A stretch of DNA of 64,000 nt from Magnolia sinica (taxonomy: Eukaryota > Streptophyta > Magnoliopsida > Magnoliales > Magnoliaceae): assembly GCF_029962835.1 (NCBI RefSeq), contig NC_080577.1:2480001-2544000 (forward strand). The letters are read 5' to 3'. Of the stretch, positions 11,108 to 24,167 are shown one piece after another (position 1 is the first letter of the stretch; the number at the start of each line of letters is the position of its first letter). A program made the translations under genes and the position numbers. The notes beneath the pieces are model-generated. The model saw only the letters and a list, made by a program, of their open reading frames with translations. It did no database searches and was not told the origin of the DNA.

Positions 11108-13103
11108 TGTTTTAATCGTGTTTATGCTGCAGGGTGAATTTAGGAGCTTGGACTAAAAAAGGATGTTAAAAGCATGGATTTAATGCTCATGAGTCATCAA
11201 GGCAAGGGACAGACCCCAGGGGCCCAAGATCGACATATTTACATGCTAGAGATCCAAGAAAATCGAGAAATTGAAGCTCAAGTAGTCCGAAATTGGTCCA
11301 GAATGCAAGATCACAAGGTTCCAACCATCCGTTCGACTCGAAACTTTATTTATTGCCTTAAGACCATAAATAAACTGTACACGTCAAATTTGAGCCATTG
11401 GATCCTTGTGAAAGCGGCCCAACGAACAGATAAGCCCATAAAAACTGGATTCTGGACCCACCTGATCTCTAGATATGCTTCAATTTTTTCTCAATGTATT
11501 GAATAAGTTGAAAAAGCGGATGGACGGAGCAGATGTCACATATACATTACAGTGGACCCCATGTACAAGGCGAGAGTGCACTGCACGGTGCACTCCCACG
11601 CTGCACCAAAAGCCATACTGGTTTTACCCGAGCCATTGCGCACTGAAACAGCGGACGGACAGCGTCCGTCCGATTTTGGGTTGTGGGGTCCATTCAGGGT
11701 TCAAAAGAAAGATCTGGACCGTCCATTAGATCCCTATGGTCCGTCTTACCAAGACCTAGGTGACGGAATTTCAAAAGACAGCCAGCCGTTCAAACGCAGG
11801 TTGGACGGTGGAAGCAAGGCATTAGTGGACCACACCAAAACTTAACCAGAACCGTCCATATCTGACTATTTTTCCGACGTGATTGCAATGGACGAAGTTG
11901 ATTTTGCAGACACCGAAGGCAGTGGGCCCCACCGACAGCTAGCGCAAGTGCTGGCTCTGTTCGTAGTCCGAAAAAACCGGATGCAACATGCCGATGTGGG
12001 CTGGTTGCTTGACTGTGATCAGGGTCAGATCAGTGATTCAAACCGTCCATTTGATCAGCCAAGGAGTTTTTACCCTCACCACGTTGGCATATTTCAAGGA
12101 TGTGAAGTTTCCTCCTCTTAAATTCATTCCAAACGGCAATCTGTCTCTGCGTTTTCTTGCACAGAAACAGAGGCTGACGTGGGGTCCTGCTGTAAACGGG
12201 AATCACAAAGAGAGTCGGTTCGCCGACTCTAGTCAGACTCCCAGCCGACCTCCAGCAATTATAAAAGAAAGAGAGAGGAGAGAGCTGAGATATCAAAGTT
12301 TTAGCGTGAAGACAGGGAGAGAAAGGAGAAGTCTTTTTCTTTTCCTCATTTTCTTTGCTGTTGTTTTTTTTTCTTTTTCTTTTTTCTCTTATGACTCCTA
12401 AGGTTATTAGTCCATTCATGAGGGGCTAAACCTCGTAGTTAGGGCTAAGAGGTGAAGCTTGTAGCTTGATGGGGGACTCTTTTGCTTATGTTTTGTATTC
12501 ATACTGAACTGATGCTGCTTATAGTTTATTTAAGGGAGTGTTTTTAGTTTTTAATGGTCTGTTGTGACTAAAATTACAATGGATCTGCAATGGCTTTGAG
12601 CATGTTCCTTCCTTTTATGTTTATTAGTTTAATTCTGTTGTTTGCTTTGTCTCCTGGGCATGGTAGGATGACGGTACCCTTCCTAACCTTCATAGCATGT
12701 TGATTGGTTGGTAATTAGTTTAATTCTGTTGTTTACTTTGTCTCCTGAGCATGATTTGGTGATGGAATCCATTCTGATTCATATACTTTTCATCTCTTTA
12801 AAATTTTATCAGAGGAAGTTCAGTTTAATTTCCATGATTTTTGAAGTAGGCATAAGATCTCCCTGATTTCTACAAGTGGATCCTCTGAATCCCTAGTTTC
12901 TTATCTATGATTTCTCTTAAGTTTTACATTAATCTCTCACCATTATTCATCAATTTATATTTAATTTAGATTTCATCTTAGGCTAGTTCTATTTCTACCT
13001 AGTTTTAGATTACGTACAGGTATCAGTCCCTTGGGATTCGACCTCGGTCTCACAGAGTTTATTACTACATCACAACCTTATACTTGGGGAGTGAATAAGT
13101 TTT
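11108..13103 (+). repeat. 5' LTR of the Ty3/gypsy element
   Basis: It shares about 650 bp at high identity with 20620-21440 (for example ATTTAGGAGC.TGGACT and GGACGGAGCAGATGTCACAT). It is followed directly by the primer-binding site. The region near 12420-13000 is T-rich and CTCCTG.GCATG-repeated. ORFs at 11174-12419 are LTR shadows. Confidence 0.75.
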
Positions 13104-13121
13104 TAGCGCCATTGACGGGGA
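13104..13121 (+). other. primer-binding site of the Ty3/gypsy element
   Basis: TAGCGCCATTGACGGGGA closely resembles the Asp-tRNA complement TGGCGCCGTTGCCGGGGA used by Athila/Tat-type plant elements. Its position fixes the inner edge of the 5' LTR. Confidence 0.7.
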
Positions 13122-14089
13122 TTGACAGTTGCGTTTTTCTAAAATTAACTAGTTTTAGAATTAGTTTGAGATTAGGATTTTACTAACTTTAGTTTTAGAT
13201 TTTTTCTATTTGATTTCTAGAACTAACTTGTTTCCTGTTTTGTAGGATCCTGACATAAACTTCTAAATTGGTAATCCTTTTCTAGTTCCTCTACTTTTCT
13301 ATTTTTAGAATTAGGGTTTGAGTTTTAGAAACTTTCTAATTCTCGGGAATTCTTTTAGAAACTAACTTTTTATTTTTATTTTTTTAGTAACTTTCTAATT
13401 CTAACACTTTTAGAATCTAACTTTGTCTTCTAATTTATTTTTAGAAATTTTCTACTTGTAGACTTTTTGTTTAGAAATTAACCTTCCTATTTTGTAGGCT
13501 TTTAAGATAGAAATTTCTAATTTGATAAGCTTTCTCTCTACTTTTTATTTTTCAGTTCTCTTTTAGTAATTTACTTTCTAGTTAGGACTTTCCTAATTTA
13601 TTTTAGAAATTTCCACTCTCTTTTAAGAATTTCTTCTTTTAGAAACTAGTTTACTTCTATCTTTCTTTTTAAGGATTTTTTAATTTTAGATTTTCTCTTT
13701 AGAAACTGACTTGTTTTGTTTTTTTTTTTTTTTGCAAGTTTTTAACTTAGGAACTCCAATTTGGTAACTTCTTTCCAACCCTCTCTTTCTTTTTAGATTT
13801 TCTTTTCCTTTCTTAGGATTAGGTTTCGAATTTGATTGAGGGCTGCGAGTGTTTCATGCCCAAGTGGGCCCGTGACAACACTCGACGTCTCTTGACTGAA
13901 GGAGGATTGGTTGAGGGGTTAACTATCCATCACAGGACTAAACAGCACTCGAAATTCCCTGAGTTAATTGAAGTGATGGCTGAGAACCAACCTCTTCTAC
14001 CTTAACCCAGGGTGGAAGACATTCAGGATGAGAATGAGGTGCATCAAGCACCCCGCCTCGTACTTTACGAGATTATTTACAACCAGCGG

Positions 14090-17000
14090 GGGTGAGTACG
14101 CCCTCATATATGATTTTTTCTGAAAATACAGGACATATGGACAAGAAGCCAGGGGTTATCCAACTCTTTCCTAAGTTCCATGGGCTTGAATCTGAAGAAC
14201 CATATCTACATTTGAAAGAGTTTGATGAGATCATAGCCACTTTATATTTTCAAAATGTGTCTGAGAACACAGTCTGGCTGAGACTCTTTCCTTTTTCCTT
14301 AAAGGAGAAGGCTAAGACGTGGTTACATTCACTGCATCCTAGATTCATTAGCACATGGAATGATATGTAGAGGGAATTTATAAAGAAATTTTTTCCACAT
14401 CATAAAACGATCACCCTTAGAAAAGCAATCATGAACTTCACCCAAAAGGAGGATGAAACATTTTACTGATGTTGGGAAAGGTTCAAGGATTTGGTCAGTT
14501 CATGCCCATAACATGGCTTTGAAACGTGGCGCATTAAAATTTTTTCTATGATGGACTGACATCTTCCATGCGCCAAATGGTCGAGACAATGTGTAATAGA
14601 GAATTAATTAATAAAAATGTCGACGAGGTATGGGATTACCTCGATAGTCTTGCTGAAAAAACACAATCATGGGATTATTATCCAAAATCGAACACCACGT
14701 CTAGGCCGACTCAATCCAAGGAGAAAGGTGGATTGTATCTCTTGAAAGAAGAGGATGGTCTCAAGTATAAAGTGACTACGCTCATAAAAAAATTTGAGGC
14801 CATGGAAGGAAAGAAGGATAAGGTTAATGAAAGTGTTTGTGACATCTGTGATTGCAACATTCATACAACTGAAAATTGTCCTATGATACCCGCCTTTCGA
14901 GAAGTGTTGAATGAACAATCTAATGCTGTAAATATTTATCAAAGACCTTTCAATGGACCAACCTCTAATACGTACAATCCTGGTTGAAAAAATCATCCAA
15001 ACTTTAGTTCGAGAAATGGACAAATTGCTACCCCTCAAGGTTTCTTCAATCAAAATTCAAATCAGGGAAAACCTCAAGAAGAACCGGTTCAAAATTTCAT
15101 GTAAGAGCTAACCCAGGCAATGCGAGATTTTATGCAAAAGATGGATTCACGTATGACGGTTATAGAAAAGGGGATGCTTCCTACACAACCGCTCTCTAAT
15201 CCTAAACCGCATTACGAGATAAGTAATCCCAGCTCTTTAAATCAAATGGAGCACACTAAATCCGTCACCACTCTTAGGAGTGGGAAGATCATTGATAAAA
15301 CCCTTCTGGTTAGGCCCGAAAAACCTCAAGAACCAGAAGAGGACAACAATGATGGATCTAGTGAGGCCCCACAAAAGTTAGAACCGGAACTTCTAGAAAA
15401 GTCAGTTGCTCCATTTCTCCAACGGTTGGTCGCACCAAAACCTCTCTCTAACTCTCAGCATATCCTAGAGGTGTTGAAACAAGTGAAAGTCAACATTCCT
15501 CTACTTAATGTCGTAAAACAGATACCTTCATATGTCAAATTCCTGAAAGACTAATGTACAACCAAACGACGACAGAGTATTTAAAAGAAAATCTTCTTGA
15601 CCGAGAAAGTGAGTGTCATTCTAAAGCAAGAAGTGCCATAGAAATTCAAGGATCCCGGTAGCCCAACTATATCATGTGTAATCGGGGACCATCGAATCGA
15701 TCATGCACTTCTTAACTTAGGAGCCAACGTCAATCTGATTCCCTACTCGGTATACAAACAGTTAGGTTTAGGTGAATTAAAACCCACCCTAACCACACTA
15801 CAACTTGCTGATTGCTCTGTTCGTGTACCAAGAGGGATAATTGAGGATGTGTTGGTCTAAGTTGATAGATTTTACTACCCTGTAGATTTTATCATCCTGG
15901 ACACCGAACCCATCAATAACATGAGCACTCAGATTCCTATCATTCTTGGTCGCCCATTCCTTGCCACTTCAAACGCAATTATCAATTGCAGGAATGGTGT
16001 CATGACTATGTCTTTTGAGAATATGACATTGGAGTCAAATATCTTTTTTAATAACGACGGAAACTTAAAGGATGATGACGATTCTCACAACATTAACATG
16101 ATTGACTCTTTAGTGGAAGATACGACACCTCTAACCTTATCCTTTAACCCTCTAGAGATGTGTTTGGCCCACTCCCATGATTTTGATGATGACATGATTA
16201 GGGAGATATGTGTCATGCTTCATGACGGTACTTGAAGTTAACCGGTGGAGGCCACAATTTGAAGAGTTGCCCCAAACGATGTAGTGCTTCTACCGTCTAA
16301 CCTCAAGCCACCGAAGCTTGACCTAAAACCTTTACCCTCTGATTTGAAATATGCCTATTTAGGTTAAGATGAGACATACTCGGTGGTGATCTCTTCCCAT
16401 CTAGAGAAAGAACAGGAGAGTATGCTCATATCTACTCTCATTGAGTATAAGGGATCCCTTGGATGGACGATAGCGGACCTCAAGGGAATCAACCCCTCGA
16501 TTTTTACTCACCACATATATCTTGAGGATAATGCGAAGACCGCTCGACAATCACAACGTAGACTAAATTTAAACATGAAGGAAGTGGTTAAGGTCGAAGT
16601 TCTTAAACTATTGGATGTGGGTATCATATACCCCATATCCAATAGTCAATGGGTGAGTCCAACTCAGGTGGTTCCTAAGAAGTCTGGGATCACCATCGTA
16701 GCCAATGCCAATAATGAACTCGTGCCAACAAGAGTTACTACTGGTTGGAGAATGTGCATTGACTACAGGAAGCTAAATACCGTCACGAGGAAAGACTACT
16801 TTCCTTTGCCCTTCATTGATCAAATCTTGGAAAGGCTAGCTGGTCATTCCTATTACTGTTTCCTTGACAGGTATTCGGGCTACAATCAGATTGAAATCGC
16901 CCCTGAGGACCAGGAAAAGACTACATTTACATATCCCTATGGCACCTTTGCCTACAGAAGGATGTCATTTGGATTATGTAATGCCCCCACAACCTTTCAG

Positions 17001-19130
17001 TAATGTATGATGAGTATTTTTTCTGATATGGTGGGGAAATATCTAGAGGTCTTCATGGACGATTTCTCTGTTTTCGGTTCATCTTTCAGCGAGTGCTTAG
17101 AGAGTCTTAAATGTGTGCTGAAAAGATGTGAAGAAAAGAACTTGGTACTTAATTGGGAGAAGTGTCATTTCATGGTTTATATGGGAATTGTCCTTGGACA
17201 TATTATCTCGTCTAAAGGAATCGAGGTGGATAAGGCAAAAATTGATCTTATCTCTAACCTACCTCCACCCAAGAACATACGGGACGTGCGATCCTTCTTA
17301 GGACACGCTGGGTTTTACAGAAGATTCATAAAGGACTTTAGTCTCATCTCTCGTCCTTTATATAATCTACTTCAAAAGGATGTACCATATGAGTGGACTG
17401 CGCCATGTCAGGAAGCTTTTACTAAGCTTAAGGGCATGTTGACTAGTGCACCCATCATACAACCACCCAACTGGGGCATTCCTTTTGAACTTATGTGTGA
17501 CGCGTCTAATTATGCTCTTAGAGCGGTTCTCGGCCAGAGAAAAGATAAGAAACCCTATGTTATTCATTATGCAAGTAAGACTCTAAATCTTGCCCAAGTG
17601 AACTACTCGACTACAAAAAAGGAACTCTTGGCTGTAGTGTTCGGTTTGGACAAATTTTAGTCCTACTTGATCGGATCCAAGATCGTTATTTACACTGATC
17701 ACGTGGCGCTCAAGTATCTTCTGTCTAAGAATGATGCTAAGCCTGCCTAATACGATGGATCCTCCTACTCCAGGAATTTGACCTAAAAATAAAAGATAAA
17801 AAGGAAATAGAGAACGTAGTGGCTGACCATCTTTCTCACCTTAATCCCTCTGATTCCCTTGAAATGACACATATCAATGACATGTTCCCTGATGAACAAT
17901 TGTTCAGAGTCTCCCATTCACCTTGGTTCGCTGATATTGCTAATTATCTTGCCACAGGTTCCATACCGACACATTGGATTGTGCGAGATAAGAAGAAATT
18001 TTTCACCGAGGTGCGCAACTTTTCTTGAGATAATCCATATTTATTTAAATATTGCCCAAATCAAATCTTAAGGAGATGTGTGCTAGACGTTGAGCATCAG
18101 AGTGTCATCTCTTTGTCATTCACAGGCTGTGGTGGTCACTTTTCTGCTAAAAAGACTACGGCCAAGATTTTACAGTGTGACTTTTATATTTGCCCACTAT
18201 GTTCAAGGACACTCATGAGTTTTACAAAGCTTGTGAGCATTGTCGAAATTGGGAGCGTTGTCTTGTTGAAATATGAGGCCCTTGAATCCTATTCTTATCA
18301 TCGAGGCATTTGATTCTTGGGGCATTGATTTCATGGGACCATTTCCTCAATCTTTTGAAAATTTATATATTTTGCTCACTTTGTAAACTACGTCACTAAA
18401 TGGGTTGAAGCGATTCCGTGTCGGAACAATGACCATCGCACGGTCATTAAATTCCTAAAAGAGAACATCCTTTCCCGATTCGGAACGCCTCGAGCTATCA
18501 TTAGTAATGGGGGCTCACACTCTTGTAATAGGCTATTCGAGAGTTTAATGAAGAAATACGATATCTCTCATAAGGTGATCACCCCATATCACCCACAGAC
18601 AAGTGGGCAAGTTGAGATTTCCAATAGGGAGATCAAACACATTTTGGAGAAAACGGTTAACCCTGAACGTAAGGATTGGTCAATCCGATTGATCGATGCC
18701 TTATGGGCTTATCGTACTGCGTTTAAAACCCCTATTGGAATGTCTCCCTTTAGACTTGTCTATGAGAAGGCTTGCCACTTGCCTATGGAGTTGGAACATA
18801 GAGCCTACTGGGCAATCAAAAATTTCAATTTCAATTTGGACAATGCCAGCTCGCTATGCAAACTACAATTGAATGAACTTGAAGAAATCCGGAATGATGC
18901 GTACGAGAACTCGAGAATTTACAAGGACATGATGAAGGTGTTTCATGACCAACACATTCTTCGAAAATCATTCACACCAGGTCAGAAAGTTCTCTTGTAT
19001 AACTCTCAGTTACATCTCTTTCCGGGCAAACTTCAATCTCGTTGGACTGACCCTTACATTGTGGTCACTGCGTATACTCATGGAGCCGTTGAAATAAGAG
19101 ATCCGACAATGGCAAGGAGTTTAAAGTGAA
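14090..19130 (+). pseudogene. gag-pol remains of the Ty3/gypsy element
   Basis: Recognisable parts are a retrotransposon gag domain (about 14090-14990, FDEIIATLYFQN, then a CDICDC knuckle-like patch), and an aspartic-protease region ending in IPIILGRPFLATS (about 15650-16000). A gypsy reverse transcriptase follows (about 16380-17400, YRKLNTVT, VFMDDFSVF), then RNase H (about 17450-17850, MCDASNYALRAVLGQ) and an integrase core (about 18300-18800, [15 protein letters not shown]). It is a fossil. Confidence 0.88.
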
Positions 19131-19659
19131 TGGACATCTATTAAATCTATTTGTTTAGAAATTTGATTCAGAGGACATGTCCATACCTCTTAATGATCAT
19201 ATTGGCCGAAAGAGGAACCTTGCGGCATGATGGAGTAGTTTTTATCTGCTTTCATAGGACTAGGGTAGTTTATTTTATACTGCCTTAGGATAGATGGTAA
19301 ACTTAGCACTCCTGGTAGGCAACCTAGCTTTTCATTCCATTTTATTTTCTTAGTTCAATGTTTGTGGGTAACATTGCTACAAACCCTCACGAGACTACAA
19401 CTCGTCCACTAGAGGCAACCTAGGGGTTTAAAGGCTTGTTGCATATGCTAAATGCAATCGAGAGCACCTACGAAAGTGGTATAGGTAGGATTTTATTTTT
19501 ATTTTTGTTGGTTTCTCTCTTGTGCTGACCCGCTCTTACGTAGAAATCTATGGAAAGCCTCTTGATTCTTTCGTTCAAGTATTATCTTCCCATCACTTCT
19601 CATTTACTTTCGTTGTCCCATGTGCATTGCATGCTTATTCTTTTACATTGAGGACAATG

Positions 19660-19690
19660 TAGATTTTTGGTTGGGGGTGGGAGATTTGGT
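19660..19690 (+). other. polypurine-tract-like site
   Basis: A TTGAGGACAATG stretch followed by GTTGGGGGTGGGAGA is the sequence that closes the pol region in many Athila/Tat-type elements. About 0.85 kb of untranslated sequence separates it from the 3' LTR. Confidence 0.5.
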
Positions 19691-20550
19691 CACCTAATCA
19701 GTACTTTCTCGATCTTGAGCAAATTGTGTGAAAAAAATTTAAAAATTTTTCTGAAAATTCTTGTGAATTCGATGTGATTTTGACGATCATCATTGATTTG
19801 GAATTATATGATATGGGTGTTGTGGATTTACGTCTCTTGGATTTAGCTGTCTGATAGATTCCACGGTTGAAGTTTGAATTATCAATCCATGATTAGATGC
19901 TTTAAACATTGATTGAGTCATGATTTCACATGTCACATCTCGCTTACACATTGAAGTTTCAGTTCGTTATTGAAGGAATAACCTGGTAATCCCTAAGCAT
20001 GAAAGGAACCAACTAGATAAAATTGAAAGGGTTAGGCGAATGGTCTTCACCATAGGTTTGCTCCCTATAGGTGAAGGTTCAATTCCCTAAGGTTGACATT
20101 CGGAAAGGGATGGGCGACTGGTTTTCACCATAGGTTTGCTCCCTAGAGGTGAAGATTTGACTCCCCTCCTTGGTGTTACTTTTAATGAAAAAATAAAAAG
20201 TTGGAAAATTCAAAAGTTGGTAGGATGATCTATGAGGCAGGTTTTCATGAATTCTCTTATTGGTTACCAATGATTTCATGAAATAGAGAAGTGAATCTTA
20301 AGGTTGATAAGCAAGATTACACTATACACCCATGGATCTTAATGTTTAGAATTTTTCTAATTAATGGATTAATACTTCGAACTTGATTATGAAGTCTACC
20401 GTACGCTCAAGCCTAGGAGAAAGTAATGCCTATCATTCATGAATCTTAAAATTCTAGTACTTGAATTGTTTTTCAAAAATCACTTGAGTTTATAGAAATC
20501 AAGCAACCAGCGCACATCGGCACGTTGCTGGGGCGAGACAAGACGCGAGC

Positions 20551-21445
20551 TGTTGAGGGTCAAATATTGCATATTAAACCTCAATTATTACCTGAATTTA
20601 TGAACATGATGCCGTTTAACGACCTATTTTAATCGTGTTTATGCTGCAGGGTGAATTTAGGAGCCTGGACTGAAAAAGGATGTTAAAAGCATGGATTTAA
20701 CGCTCATGAGTCATCAAGGCAAGGGACGAACCCCAGGGGCCCAAGATCGACAGATTTACACGCCAGAGATCCAAAGAAATCGAGAAACTGAAGCGCAAGT
20801 AGTCCAAAATTGGTCCAGAATGCAAGATCACAAGGTTCCAACCATCCGTTCGACTCGAAACTTTATATATGGCCTGAAGACCATAAATTAACTGTACACA
20901 TCAAATTTGAGCCATTGGATCCTTGTGAAAGCGGCCCAACGGATAGATAAGCCCATAAAAACCGGATTCTGGACCCACCTGATCTCTGGATATGCTTCAA
21001 TTTTTTCTCAATGTATTGAATAAGTTGAAAAAGCGGATGGACGGAGCAGATGTCACATATACATTACAGTGGACCCCATGTACAAGGCGAGAGTGCACCG
21101 CACGGTGCACTCCCACGCTGCACCGAACGCCAGACTGGTTTTACCCAAGCCATTGCGTGCTGAAACAGCAGACGAACAGCGTCCGTCCGATTTTGGGTTG
21201 TGGGGTCCATTCAGGGTTCAAAAGAAAGATCTGGACCGTCCATTAGATCCCTATGGTCCGTCTTACCAAGACCTAGGTGACGGAATTTCAAAAGGAAGCG
21301 AGTATGGGTTCTCAGCTGTTCAAACGCAGGTTGGACGGCGGAGTAAAATATTCGGTGGGCCACACCGAATCCAACTTGAAACCAGCCATTTCTTACTGGT
21401 TTTTTGACGTGATTGCAATGGACGGAGTTGATTTTGCAGACATCG
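20551..21445 (+). repeat. 3' LTR of the Ty3/gypsy element
   Basis: It begins TGTTGAGGGTCAAATATTGC, a start I associate with plant gypsy LTRs. It matches the 5' LTR and is followed by the second copy of the host-derived 147-bp direct repeat. Confidence 0.75.
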
Positions 21446-21591
21446 AATACAAAAGGATCTATGCATACCAGGGCAAGTACGATGTTTCTGTCAGCAATCT
21501 TCTAAGCATTGTAAGCATAAGATTTGGACATCTAAGTAACATTAATCAGTGCATGCTAGAGATGCAAAGACATGACTCTTTCAGGTACACC
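21446..21591. repeat. right copy of the ~147-bp direct repeat
   Basis: This is nearly the same sequence as 10961-11107, directly abutting the 3' LTR. Sequence to its right (from CATAAGTTATGTACAGG) has no counterpart at the left, so it may be the true upstream continuation of the histone locus. Confidence 0.85.
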
Positions 21592-22580
21592 ATAAGTTAT
21601 GTACAGGAATGCTTGCAGCCAGCTTGAAGATGCAACTAACAGGACATTTTCATTTTTCAGCAAATGGCAAGAGACAATGATGCAATGCACCTCTAATCGA
21701 AGGGGTCAATTTGAGGATCATGCTCGCTTGCATTGCCATCCCCTTGTAAAGGCACGTTTGACACATGACCTGCAATAAATGAAAACCAACAACATCATGA
21801 ATTATGACAAAACAATCCCATCTTTGTAAAACATAATGAAGAAGAAACATGTGGACTGAATGTTAAAGATCATTACAATGAAGCAATGACCCAATATAAA
21901 ACCTGTGCTTGAGTAGCACTCCATACATCTAAAAATTGTCATGTTGGGTGCACATGTCAAAATCCACATTGGCAAACAATAAATGGACATCAGAACAAAA
22001 AAAATTTGATGTTTGCAGCATGTTGGATTTTGATGTTTGCCCGTTTGGGAACACAGGTTTCTCGGGGTGGGTGGTTGCATTAAAGACCATGGTGGAAATA
22101 GCTTGATAGAATTCTCTGCAGCAGCTGGAGTACAAGACTCCCAAAATTTGCAGAGGCTGCTACACTTCTCCAAGTGACTAGATTAGTGATGTCATATTGG
22201 TACAACTATAAATTGCAAAGAAAAGATTGAGACTCATATGGTTTTGATTCAATCCGAACCTCCAAAAAAAGATAAAAAGAAAGCTTAAGTATAGCAAGAA
22301 GAGCTTATAAAAGAAACTGAATTCCATGATGGTTTTGATTTTATATGAACTTCTAAAAAGAAAGAGAGCTATGATGAAAGAAACAAAAAATAAAAATAAA
22401 AATAAAAAAATCATTCAGCTATGTATTTGTGCAATGGTAAGTTTGTTTTGGCTTCATTCAGCTATGTATGTCTTTGACATCTTCTTTTTGCTGATGTGTG
22501 GCAAGTCTTCATTTGTCTTAATCCTCTATATGATATTTCCTGGATCTTTGGTTTATCATAATGCCTGTTGTTTGTTGGTA
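21592..22580. other. no gene recognised
   Basis: Several open frames on the - strand (22173-21802, 22144-21929) overlap each other and resemble no family. This may be the original upstream flank of the histone locus. Confidence 0.4.
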
Positions 22581-22583
22581 CAG

Positions 22584-22638
22584 GCTGGCAGGTCCACCAA
22601 CTCAAATGAACGCTGTTGAAGGTGGCTTTGTTGGAAGG
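22584..22638 (+). other. exon-like fragment of an unidentified gene
   Basis: A T-rich tract and TACAG precede a 55-bp segment. One frame of it reads LAGPPTQMNAVEGGFVGR, and it ends at GG followed by GTATGC. The splice signals and protein-like wording suggest a real or former exon, but I cannot place it in a family and no partner exon is seen. Confidence 0.25.
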
Positions 22639-22974
22639 GTATGCAATTTTTATTTTTTATTTTTGGGTGGTGTGGGCTTATTGGAACTCCAGGATCAATA
22701 ACCCTTGGATTGGAGGTCTTTTAGGGGGAAAAGGGACAGACAGAGGAACTTTGATGGATCTTATTCAATTCATTTTCCCTTCTATAAGAATCATCTGATA
22801 GAATGGTTAGGAGTATTTAATCAGTGTGATTTCCAATCATCCAAAGTAGAGTCACATGTTCCCAAATAAAGAAACTTGCAACTTGTAAATGAAAATCTTC
22901 CATGATTTCTAATCAAGAAAAAGCCTACAACAACATCTCAACAACAACTTAACATTATGTCCCCTCTTTTTTGT

Positions 22975-23055
22975 CTTCAAATGAAGATATACTTCCACAC
23001 CCATCTTCATTGCCTCCTTGAAAGAGGAAGCTCCTACAGGAAGGACCATGAACTC
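22975..23055 (-). pseudogene. single exon fragment of enolase
   Basis: The - strand reads [20 protein letters not shown] followed by EVYLHLK, 27 codons. This matches the highly conserved enolase segment after the GGSHAGN region, where plant enolases have EVYHHLK (one H to L change here). The segment is preceded by a proper 3' splice site (TATAG). It is followed by ACAAAA instead of GT, so the donor is lost or the copy ends there. Neither the preceding nor the following enolase exon (KYGQDATNVGDEGG) is seen nearby. It is a captured or orphan exon of a glycolytic gene. Confidence 0.85.
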
Positions 23056-23689
23056 CTATAAACAACAAATTGATTAGAATGCAATTGAGACGAAAGTGGT
23101 TTCAAAATAAAAACAAGGCCCAATTGAAAGGACTAGTGAACATCACAAGGCAAAAGAAGATGAACTGTATTTGATACACTAGGCATACAGACATATCCAA
23201 ACAGCTTTATTGGGCCCTGCTTTATACGGTGTACAAACAAAAAAGAGTAATTCTTTGATATTATAGCAGGATGTGATGGTTCATATGCATGCACTTGAAG
23301 ATTGTACATGTGGCTTACAATTAATTAAAATTAAACAATACAAATCATGGGTCCCACCTTAGATGGGTCTAAACAAAATATTAGACTAATCCAATGAATA
23401 TACCAAATATCCACTAAATTAAAGATTAGGATCATTCAATCAATCTGATTGGGAGTTTGTCCAAAGTGGGCCCTACTGATTTGGACGATTCAACTTGAAT
23501 TATAAAATGGAAGGTTAAAGTAAAAAGGGGTCAACGGTCTAAATTCAACGAACAACTGTCTATCAATGATTTTCGAAGCGCCTCCCAAATCCAAAACTGG
23601 GTAACTCAAGACTCTAAAAAGTTGAAACAAAACTTTCCCAGATAGAGAATATATCAACATCGGAACATAAAGAAGGAAAGAAAGCTTAC

Positions 23690-23794
23690 AAAATCCTTGA
23701 AAATGCTTGACGGTTCTCTTGGAGAGTCCACTGATCTTTGACCAATGAACTGGGTAGCTTTAATAAACTCTCCAATGTTGGATAATGAGTCCAT
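23690..23794 (-). other. possible first coding exon, unidentified
   Basis: On the - strand an ATG at 23794 with an in-frame stop 15-18 bases upstream opens exactly 35 codons (MDSLSNIGEFIKATQFIGQR, then SVDSPREPSSIFKDF). It ends at a strong donor, TTT then GTAAGC. The composition looks coding. The family is not recognised. The enolase exon lies 0.64 kb further downstream on the same strand, so the two could belong to one chimeric transcript. Confidence 0.35.
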
Positions 23795-24167
23795 TATGTC
23801 CTTGTTTATTTAAGAATCACCAACATCATGCTGTCCACATTCGTTAATGTGAAAAAGGAACCGTGATACAACACAAACTCATTGTTAAGAAAATGTAAAT
23901 ACGACAAAATTTAAATTAGATATGGTTTAAAACCATTTAAAAACCAAATCCTTAGCCGTTCCATATCCATGACTTTGGTGTAGTGCCCGCCTGTCTGCAT
24001 GCAAACGGGCGTGCTCTTTGGATTGGGTGGACCTCCTTGAAAATTTGGCATAGCCTAGAGTTGGGACAGGCACCTATTTTAATCAGGCTCTAAAACCTTG
24101 GCCAGGAATAGCCCGTGGACCGCCTGGTCAAGGGCCTTATTTTTATGGATAAAGTGAGTTTGGGCTT

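Larger units (their letters stand above)
11108..21445 (+). mobile_element. old Ty3/gypsy LTR retroelement (non-chromovirus, Athila/Tat-like)
   Basis: The parts are in gypsy order: LTR, primer-binding site, gag, protease, reverse transcriptase, RNase H, integrase, polypurine tract, LTR. The primer site (about 13104-13121, AGCGCCATTGACGGGGA) resembles the Asp-tRNA type used by Athila/Tat-related plant elements. The long LTR and the absence of a visible chromodomain fit that lineage. Shared LTR sequence differs by about 5% by eye, suggesting an age of a few million years under usual plant rates. The element is broken, with several breaks in its coding part. Confidence 0.88.

Noticed and set aside
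11174-12419. Several 80-137-residue ORFs on both strands
   Set aside because: They lie in the LTR of the gypsy element and are repeated as similar frames near 20691-21627.
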